DNA of 64,000 nt from contig CAVRNI010000046.1 of assembly GCA_963722415.1 (NCBI GenBank), positions 1 through 64,000 on the forward strand. Reading direction: 5' to 3'. This DNA comes from JALOLG01 sp963722415. GTDB lineage: Bacteria; Actinomycetota; Acidimicrobiia; Acidimicrobiales; Ilumatobacteraceae. Both the position numbers and the translations under genes were made by a program. The notes under the pieces are model-generated. The model ran no database searches, was not told the DNA's origin, and saw only the letters and a program-made list of their open reading frames with translations. Below are positions 57,849-64,000 of the stretch, in pieces (the first letter of the stretch is position 1; each line of letters starts with the position of its first letter).

Positions 57849-58285
57849 CGGGCCTGTTCGCCGGCGAGCCGGGTCTGGGCGTCGCGGAGCTCGCCGAGGA
57901 TCGCCTCGTCGATGGCTTCCGCCTCCGTGCGCTTGCCGAGCGTGTCGATGTCGTCGCTGAGCTCGCCGAGCTGGTTGGCGAGCTCGGTCGAGATGGTGGT
58001 GATCCGGCGGTCGAGCGCTTCGAGGCGCACCGTGAGTCGCGCGATCTGGGCCCGGACCGCTTCGAGCTCGGCGGCGCCGACCGCCGGTGGCGCGCTCGGC
58101 GTCGGCGGCTCGGGTGGCGGCGCCGTGATCGGCGTCTCCATCCGCTCGGTCAGCGAGCGGATCTTCGAGCCGAGCTCGGCCTTGGCGGCGTCGGATTCGT
58201 CGAGCCGCTCGCGGAGCTCACCGAGGCCGGTCCGGAGGCGTTCCAGCTCACCCGGGTCCTCGCTGCGGCGCTTGAACAGTCCCAT
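57707..58285 (-). CDS. coiled-coil protein of unknown function
   Basis: A 192-residue cytoplasmic protein: MGLFKRRSEDPGELERL, an N-terminal coiled coil, a Pro-rich linker (APPPEPPTPSAPPAVG), then a second long coiled coil (AELEAVRAQIARLTVRLEALDRRITTISTEL given in part). No enzyme motif. Its last about 45 residues (after KPGT) overlap the opposing UPF0182 end and look unlike the rest, so the true C terminus may be earlier. Confidence 0.65.
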   Translation of the reverse strand: MGLFKRRSEDPGELERLRTGLGELRERLDESDAAKAELGSKIRSLTERMETPITAPPPEPPTPSAPPAVGAAELEAVRAQIARLTVRLEALDRRITTISTELANQLGELSDDIDTLGKRTEAEAIDEAILGELRDAQTRLAGEQARYQIAFRQDLAEIAERVDDGAKPGTSFGSSNSRARAMRSRASSTRCW

Positions 58286-58336
58286 GGCTCGGCTCTCACC
58301 GTAGCCCCCGCGCGGACCGCTCCGGGGTGAGCCTGC

Positions 58337-59539
58337 TCAGGGGCGTCCGGCAGGAAGGTCGAACAACTGACGCGCGTTGTCGCCGAGGAACTTGGCCCGA
58401 TCAGCTTCGGGGAATGCACTCGCCAGCTCGTCGAGGTCGTCGACGTACTCCGGCGTGTGATCGGCGTGCGGGAAGTCCGACGCCCACATGAACCGCTCGA
58501 CGCCGAACCGCTCGGCGAGCGCCGGGATCGTGCGCTCGTCGGGATCGCAGCTGATCCAGACGCGCTCGCGGAAGTAGTCGCTCGGCTTGTGTTCGAGCGG
58601 CACGCGTTGGCCGATGAACGTGTGGCTGTAGACGGCGTCGATGCGGTCGAGCCAGTACCCGATCCATCCGCCGCCCGATTCGAGCACGAGCACCTTGAGC
58701 CTCGGGAACTGGTCGAAGACGCCGTAGTCGAACAGGGTCGTGAACTGGTGGCGGACGCCATCGGACGCCTGCACCGAGGCCAGCAACCGGAGCTGCTTGA
58801 CGTTCTCCCACGACCCCATGCGCGTGCCCTTGGTCCACTGCGGCTCGAACGTCGGATGGATCGCGAACGGCACGCCGAGGTCCTGGGCGGCGGCGAACAC
58901 CGGGTTGTTGTCGGGATGTCCGAGCGGGCGACCGTTGTGGTTGAACGGCGCGACGTAGGCGCCCTTGGCGCCCTCGCCGACCGCGCGTTCGAGCTCCTTG
59001 GCCGCCGCCACCGGATCGGTCAGCGACAGGTGCGCGGTCGGCACGAGGCGCGGCGAGTCGGCGCAGAACTCGCAGATCCACCGGTTGTACGCGCGCGTGT
59101 AGGCCTGCGAGAGCTCGGGGTCCTCGAGCTCGGCCTCCCAGAGCAGGCCGACCGTCGTGTAGAGGATGGCGATGTCGATGTTCTCGGCGTCGAGCACATC
59201 GAGCCGTTCGTTCGGATCCATCGCGCCGTAGGGCGACTCGCGCAGGTAGGTGCGCTCCGGATCGAACTGCATCGAGCGCAGGTCGGGATCGCCCATCGCG
59301 CCGAGCGTCGACGGAAAGCCCTTGCGCGCCATCTGCGATCGCTTGCCACCGATCTCCAGTTCCTCGAGCCCGTTCTCGTCGATCACGATCCGCAGCGCGC
59401 GGTCGCGGAACTGCGGATCGATGTAGGTCTCCCAGAGGTCGGGCGGCTCGAGGATGTGTCCGTCGGCGTCGACCGCGCCGTCGTGCACCAGGGGATGGGC
59501 GGCGTGGATCGGCTTTTGCGCTTGGATCGTCAATGTCAT
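58337..59539 (-). CDS. amidohydrolase-2 family metal-dependent hydrolase
   Basis: A 400-residue TIM-barrel hydrolase: VDADGHILEPPDLWETYID with the first metal ligands, GAYVAPFNHNGRPLGHPDN, VPFAIHPTFEPQW, LVLESGGGWIGYWLDRID, and MWASDFPHADHTPEY carrying the Asp-Phe-Pro-His site. This is the amidohydrolase-2 family, many members of which are decarboxylases or ring hydrolases of aromatic acids. Substrate unknown. ATG 59539 is used; a GTG-type longer frame from 59569 is possible. It is divergent from the second sigma factor. Confidence 0.86.
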   Translation of the reverse strand: MTLTIQAQKPIHAAHPLVHDGAVDADGHILEPPDLWETYIDPQFRDRALRIVIDENGLEELEIGGKRSQMARKGFPSTLGAMGDPDLRSMQFDPERTYLRESPYGAMDPNERLDVLDAENIDIAILYTTVGLLWEAELEDPELSQAYTRAYNRWICEFCADSPRLVPTAHLSLTDPVAAAKELERAVGEGAKGAYVAPFNHNGRPLGHPDNNPVFAAAQDLGVPFAIHPTFEPQWTKGTRMGSWENVKQLRLLASVQASDGVRHQFTTLFDYGVFDQFPRLKVLVLESGGGWIGYWLDRIDAVYSHTFIGQRVPLEHKPSDYFRERVWISCDPDERTIPALAERFGVERFMWASDFPHADHTPEYVDDLDELASAFPEADRAKFLGDNARQLFDLPAGRP

Positions 59540-59654
59540 CGTCGGCCCCAGTCGTCGTCGTTTCGTCACTTGCGTCGGCCCTGGTCAAGGTGGCCCTGAC
59601 GAAATCTGATGATAGGACTGCAACAGATCGCGTTGCCCAGGCGTGAGAGAGGTA

Positions 59655-60140
59655 ATGGACATCACCGTGACCGGCGCCAGCGCACCCTCGCCGGCGAGCG
59701 ATTGGACCGGCTCGGCGGTCGTGTACGCGAGTGCGTACCGCGAGCTGCTGCGGGTCGCCTTCGTGCTGACGGGTTCCGGACCGGTGGCCGAAGACGTCGT
59801 CCACGACGTGTTCGCCGTCGTCGGGCCTCGAATCGCGACGCTCGACGATCCCGTTCCGTATCTCCGGGTCGCCGTCGTCAACCGGTGCCGGTCGCTCCAC
59901 CGCCATACCGTCCGTGCGCCACGTCCGGAGCCGGCCCGCGACGTCGAGCTCGATGTCGCGCTGGTCGAACTGCGCGACGCGCTCGCCGCGCTCCCGATCC
60001 GGCAGCGCACTGCGATCGTGTTGCGGTACCTGTGTGATCTCGACGACGCCGAGATCGCCTCCATCCTGAACTGCCGTCGGGCGACCGTTCGCAGCCACGT
60101 CAAGCGTGGCTTGGCCCAACTCCGTGAGGTGATCAAGTGA
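59655..60140 (+). CDS. SigE-family ECF sigma factor
   Basis: A 161-residue sigma factor: AYRELLRVAFVLTGSGPVAEDVVHDVFAVV (region 2, given by ends), then LPIRQRTAIVLRYLCDLDDAEIASILNCRRATVRSHVKRGLAQLR (region 4, in part). The ATG follows GAGAGG five bases upstream. The stop overlaps the next gene, a single-pass membrane protein, by GTGA. The organisation matches the sigma factor/partner pair at 12.3-14.1 kb. Confidence 0.87.
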   Translation: MDITVTGASAPSPASDWTGSAVVYASAYRELLRVAFVLTGSGPVAEDVVHDVFAVVGPRIATLDDPVPYLRVAVVNRCRSLHRHTVRAPRPEPARDVELDVALVELRDALAALPIRQRTAIVLRYLCDLDDAEIASILNCRRATVRSHVKRGLAQLREVIK

Positions 60141-62039
60141 ACCGCGCGATCGACCCCGAACTCGGCGAGATCGAGACGTTGCTGCGGCGCCGTCTCAACG
60201 AGCTCGCCGACCACGCTCCTGTCACCGTCCGTCAACCCCACGAGCTCACCGTCTCGCCGCCGACCGACGCCGTGCCCAACCGACGTCGGCGGGCCGCCGG
60301 CATCGGCGCCACGATCGCCGTGATCGCCGGTGGGATCGGCATCTCGACCGTCGCGTTCCAGGGTGCCAGCAACCCCGGCGGCGCGGATTCGCCCGAGGAG
60401 GCGGTCCGCGAGTTTGCCGAGGCGGCCGAACGCGAGGACGTGCTCGGGATGATCGATGTCGCGCTGCCCGAGGAGGTCACCGCGCTGCGCGCCGTCTTCG
60501 AGGACGCCACCAACGAGGTCGAGCGGGTCGGCGTCCTCGACGAGTCGTTCTCGCTCGCCGCGGTCGCGGGCATCGACATCACGCTCCCCGGCCTCACCTT
60601 GACGACGGAGAACGTCGCCGCCGACCTCGCGGTCGTGACGGCCACCGGGGGCACTGCCAACGCGACGTTCGATCCGACGGTGTTCCCGCTCGGGTCGGTC
60701 GTCCGCGAGGTGTTGGGCGACGAGCTGGCGGCCAGCGAGCTGTCGCAACCGCTCGGTGCCACAGACCCCAGCGTGATGTTGGTGACCGTCGCCCGCGACG
60801 GCCGCTGGTACGTGAGCCTCGGCTTCACCGTTGCCGAGTACGCACGGGTCGCGGCAGGCGCCGCGTTCCCGCCGCCGACCACGATCGAGCCGGTCGGGCT
60901 GGACTCGCCAGAGGCCGCGGCGCTGACGTTCTACGAACACCTCGCCGCGCTCGACCTCGAAGGTGCGATGGCGACGATGGCGCCGGGGGAGGGCGACGCG
61001 TTGCTGCGCTACTCCCCGCTGTTCCTCCCGAGTGCGACCGCCGCCATCGAGCGCGGCCGCGCCGACGGGCTGACGGTGTCGATCAGCGACGTCGAGTTCG
61101 AGACGTCGGGGAGTGGCGATCACCAGACGCTGACACCCGTGTCGTTCGTCGTGGCCGGCACCGTGCCGTGGACGTGGGGATCGGGGATGGTCGCCGACCC
61201 GACGCTCCCGACCATCGTCTACGCCATGGACGGCCGGTACGCGAGTCGTGCCCCCAGGTGAGCAAGTCCCGGCCACGATCGACGAGCTCGAGCTGGTCAG
61301 CGACTTCCCGGGCCCGTCGTTGACGAACCAGACGTACGAGATGCCGGACGGGACGATCGCGCCGCTCGACTTCCCGTCGGACGGGTCGGAAGGACCCCAG
61401 CCGTTCCGAGTCGAGCGCCGCGACGGTTGCACCGACCTCACCGGTCCCGGCATCGACGCACTGCTCCCCGGGATCGGCTCGTGGGACTCGGCGGCGGGCA
61501 CCACCGCCTCCGAGATCGAGGGCGGTCACCGGTTCTGCGACGGGTCGGAGCTGTTCAGCGGCTCGATCGGCCTGCTGTTCGGTGCTGGTCTTCCGACGGA
61601 GCTGCCGAGCATCGGCGTCGTGGAGGCGGACGGCAAGTGGTACGTGTCGCCGATCGGAACCGCCGGTGCGGCAGTCGTCGGCATGTTCCGGTCCGTGCCC
61701 GACGACGCCAACCTGATCGACACGCCCATGGCCCTCTGGCTGCTCCAGGGGATGAACCGCCAGATGATCGACTCGCGGTTCGCCGCCGGAGGGACGGTCC
61801 CCCAGGAGTGCGACCCGATCGTGACGGTCGGCGCCGACGGAATCGCGACGGTCATCCCCGATCCACCCGTGAGCGAGATCCGCGCCTGCGTGAACGCGCT
61901 GTTCACGGGCGATTCCAGCAGCGGCAGCGGCAGCGGCAGCTTCATGCCCGCGCCAACGGTCGAGGCCGAGGAAGCCGTCCCGAAGTCGAACTCCGTCCCG
62001 CGAAGCGCTCGGTGCCGACGGCCGACTCCCGGCGGCTGA
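60137..62039 (+). pseudogene. single-pass membrane protein, sigma-factor partner, +1 frameshift
   Basis: About 630 residues when repaired. Cytoplasmic N terminus (about 50 residues, RRRLNELADHAPVTVR), one transmembrane helix (GIGATIAVIAGGIGISTVAF), then a long extracytoplasmic part with two similar units: SPEEAVREFAEAAEREDVLGMID and SPEAAALTFYEHLAALDLEGAMA, each followed by a beta-rich section. These resemble lumazine/NTF2-like repeats. An extra G near 61243 (TACGCGAGTC) breaks the frame; removing it gives RYAVVPPGEQV. GTG start overlaps the sigma stop. A ser/gly linker (SSSGSGSGS) is near the end. Probable regulator of the sigma factor. Confidence 0.72.
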
Positions 62040-62051
62040 CGTCCCCCCAAT

Positions 62052-62105
62052 CCGGACAGTCCGATTTCGTGCACCGACGTCGGTGCAGTAATTCGTTCTG
62101 TCCGG
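62052..62105. repeat. nested palindromic intergenic repeat
   Basis: Outer arms CCGGACAG (62052-62059) and CTGTCCGG (62098-62105), with further partial matches outside (CCAAT/ATTTGG). Inside is the perfect 18-bp palindrome TGCACCGACGTCGGTGCA (62070-62087). The TCTGTC/GACAGA arms resemble the groEL-flanking repeats. No gene lies in 62040-62269; another short palindrome follows at 62252. Confidence 0.6.
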
Positions 62106-62251
62106 AATTTGGGCACGCGCGGTGACATGACCGGCCGGGCGCCTTCGCGTTCTGTACGCGTGCGCGCACATACGTCGGCGCGCCGGGGCGTTCTGAACGG
62201 ATTCGTGCACGCGGGGTGTGTCCGATGTCGCTTGCGGTCGGTGGCCGCTGG

Positions 62252-62266
62252 GTTCAATAATTGAAC
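62252..62266 (+). promoter_or_regulatory. probable operator palindrome
   Basis: GTTCAAT-A-ATTGAAC, a perfect 7-1-7 inverted repeat ending three bases before the MFS exporter ATG at 62270. It stands out as AT-rich in GC-rich DNA and is the type of site bound by HxlR/MarR/TetR repressors. The HxlR gene downstream of the exporter is the obvious candidate. Confidence 0.6.
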
Positions 62267-62269
62267 GCA

Positions 62270-63723
62270 ATGACCTCTGTCGTGGATGCTTCACCACCGC
62301 CCTCCACCGATCACGCCCGACGGACGCTCCTGATCGCCAGCGTCGCGGCGTTCGCCGTGTTCCTCGACACGACGGCGTTGTTCGTCGCCTTCCCCGACAT
62401 CACGACGTCGTTCCCGGACGTGGCGCCGTCGCAGTTGTCATGGGTGCTCAACGGCTACACCATCGTGTTCGCCGCGCTGCTGGTGCCGCTCGGCAAGCTC
62501 GCCGACCGGCGCGGTCACAAGCAGATGTTCCTGGCCGGCGTCGCGTTGTTCACCGCCGCCTCGATGTTGTGTGCGCTCGCGCCGAATCCCGCATTGCTCG
62601 TCGCCGCCCGTGCCATCCAGGCCGTCGGGGGCGCCGCGCTCGTGCCGTCATCGCTGGCGCTCATCCTGCGATCGACGCCGCGTGAGCGGATCCCGATCTC
62701 GGCGGCGATCTGGGGAGCGACCGCTGCGCTCGCGGGTGCTGTCGGACCGACACTCGGCGCGGCACTCGTCGAATGGGGTGGCTGGCGGTGGGTGTTCGTG
62801 ATCAACCTGCCCGTCGGTGTGGCGACGATCGTGATGGGACGCCGGTCGCTGCGTGAGTCGCGCGACCCGGAGAGCAAGCTGCCCGCTCCGCTCGGTGTCG
62901 CACTCCTCGTCGCCGGTTCGGTGCTGCTGACACTCGGACTCGTCCGCGGCGACGATTGGGGATGGACGTCGAGCCGCGACCGTGGCATCGATCCTCGGCG
63001 GTGTCGCCGTGCTGTGTGTGTTCGTCGCCCACCAGGCCCGCACGTCGGCGCCGGCGATGGACCTGTCGCTGTTCGAGTCGCACAACTTCCGCTGGGCGAA
63101 CGCGGCGACGATCGTGTTCGGGATCGCGTTCAGCGCGATGTTCCTCTCGAGCATCTTGTTCCTGACCTCGGTCTGGAACTGGTCGATCCTCGAGGCCGGA
63201 TTCGGGGTCGCGCCGGGCCCGCTCCTCGTGGCAGTGCTCGCACCGGGGTTCGGCAAACTCGCGGCGCGCATCGGACAGCGGCCGCTGGTCGTCGCCGGTG
63301 GGCTCGTCTACGCGGCGGGAGGGGCGTGGCGGCTGGTCACGTTCGACGCCGAGCCTGCGTTCCTGACCGCGTACCTGCCGTCGATGCTGCTCACCGGCAC
63401 CGGCGTTGCCCTCATCATTCCGCAGTTGTCGAGCGTGATCGGCCAGTCGTTGCCGCCGAACCGGTTCGGCGTCGGCGGGGCGGTCAACCAGGCGTTGCGT
63501 CAACTCGGTGGCACGCTGGGTGTCGCGGTCGCGGTCGGGTTCGTGGCGGGCGCGACCGGGATCGACGATGCGCTCGGCCCGGTTCGATCGGATCTGGTGG
63601 ATGATCGTCGCCGGCGGGTTGCTGACGACGCTGCTGTCGATTCCGTTGCGGACGGTGCCGAGATCGGCGGCCGACCCGCTCGATGTCGACGCGTCAGTCG
63701 TCGCCGTCGCGGTAGCGGATTAG
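62270..63723 (+). pseudogene. MFS drug exporter (DHA2-like, 14-TM), two +1 frameshifts
   Basis: About 484 residues when repaired. The N-terminal half has MFS motifs: LDTTALFVAFPDI, LPLGKLADRRGHKQM (motif A) and AVGGAALVPSSLALI. WRWVFVINLPVGV is typical of DHA2 (EmrB/QacA) exporters. Extra bases near 62975 (AGCCGCGACC) and 63575 (GGCCCGG) shift the frame twice; the middle reads LSLFESHNFRWANA and IIPQLSSVIGQSLPPNRFG, and the end SAADPLDVDASVVAVAVAD. An exporter of toxic compounds or metabolites. It is followed at once by an HxlR regulator. Confidence 0.8.
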
Positions 63724-63734
63724 GAGGCCGGCCG

Positions 63735-64000
63735 ATGAAACGCAAGCCACTCGACCGCATGGACTGCTCGATCGCCAAGGCGCTCGACATCGTCGGCGAC
63801 CCGTGGACGATGTTGATCCTGCGCGACGCGTTGCTCGGCGTGAAGCGCTTCGAGACGTTCTCGACCCGCCTCGGCATCCCCCGGGCCACGCTGTCGGCCC
63901 GGCTCGACCACCTGTGCGAGCGGGGCGTGCTCGAACAGCGCCCGTACCAGGACCGCCCCGAGCGCGTCGAGTACGTCTTGACACCGAAGGGTCGGGCGTT
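63735..64000 (+). CDS. HxlR-family transcriptional regulator, partial at window end
   Basis: The first 88 residues of an HxlR winged-helix regulator: DCSIAKALDIVGDPWTMLILRDALLGVKRFETFSTRLGIPRATLSARLDHLCERGVLEQRPY (given by family blocks), then RVEYVLTPKGRAF before the window ends. The CSIAxALDxVGxxWTxLILR pattern is the family signature and carries the sensing cysteine. TAGGAGG overlaps the MFS stop and lies 8 bases from the ATG, so the two genes are co-transcribed. It probably represses the exporter through the 62252 palindrome. Confidence 0.85.
   Translation, partial: MKRKPLDRMDCSIAKALDIVGDPWTMLILRDALLGVKRFETFSTRLGIPRATLSARLDHLCERGVLEQRPYQDRPERVEYVLTPKGRA

Overview
The window is high-GC DNA with tightly packed genes, frequent GTG starts and many 4-base ATGA/GTGA gene overlaps. 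The gene content points to a free-living actinobacterium, most probably of class Acidimicrobiia (Ilumatobacter-like): F420-type luciferase-like oxidoreductases, UPF0182, LytR_C and DUF3263 proteins, an SCO6745-family protein, PAC2, HemQ-type coproheme decarboxylase and a CIRCE-controlled groEL. The taxon is inferred from gene families only. No rRNA, tRNA, CRISPR array, prophage or insertion sequence was seen.

Layout. 0-5.5 kb: two tandem DUF4239 membrane proteins, then a glycosyltransferase/methyltransferase pair facing a broken multi-pass membrane protein. 5.7-12 kb: a methyltransferase and luciferase-like oxidoreductase pair, a LigM-like tetrahydrofolate-dependent O-demethylase, a sortase and an FAD oxidase. 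12-18.7 kb: a sigma factor with a membrane-anchored kelch-like partner, a DUF4395 protein, a large ATPase/TPR/LuxR regulator and a cupredoxin lipoprotein. 18.6-28 kb: zinc-ribbon metallopeptidase, fatty-acid desaturase, a sensor with GGDEF and EAL domains, a DksA-like protein, Ohr/OsmC, an orphan ABC ATPase with a truncated partner, an AhpD-like protein and two luciferase-like oxidoreductases. 29-32.5 kb: a complete zinc uptake module (znuB, znuA, divergent znuC, zur) with a palindromic operator in the shared promoter. 32.5-43 kb: PLP decarboxylase, uridine kinase, DUF3263/LytR_C pair, glycerate kinase, MoaD-like protein, groEL under a doubled CIRCE, two aquaporins, ATP-grasp ligase, fdhD and hemQ. 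43-51 kb: a broken amino-acid-type binding protein, glnD, Nudix, PAC2, a thioredoxin-fold selenoprotein candidate, SCO6745 protein, acetyltransferase and HEAT-repeat protein. 51-64 kb: PDZ-Lon protease, DivIVA-like protein, UPF0182, coiled-coil protein, amidohydrolase, a second sigma factor with its membrane partner, and an MFS exporter followed by an HxlR regulator cut by the window end.

Two observations stand out. First, the redoxin gene at 48343-49428 (minus) has an in-frame TGA exactly where the catalytic cysteine of a thioredoxin-like WASYxGC motif belongs. It is followed at the right distance by a perfect 7-bp hairpin with a CGGGT loop, so it reads as a selenoprotein with a bacterial SECIS. 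Second, about sixteen single-base frameshifts (mostly +1, in C/G-rich runs) break otherwise intact genes, including groEL. This looks like residual sequencing or assembly error rather than gene decay, and the broken genes are annotated across the shift.
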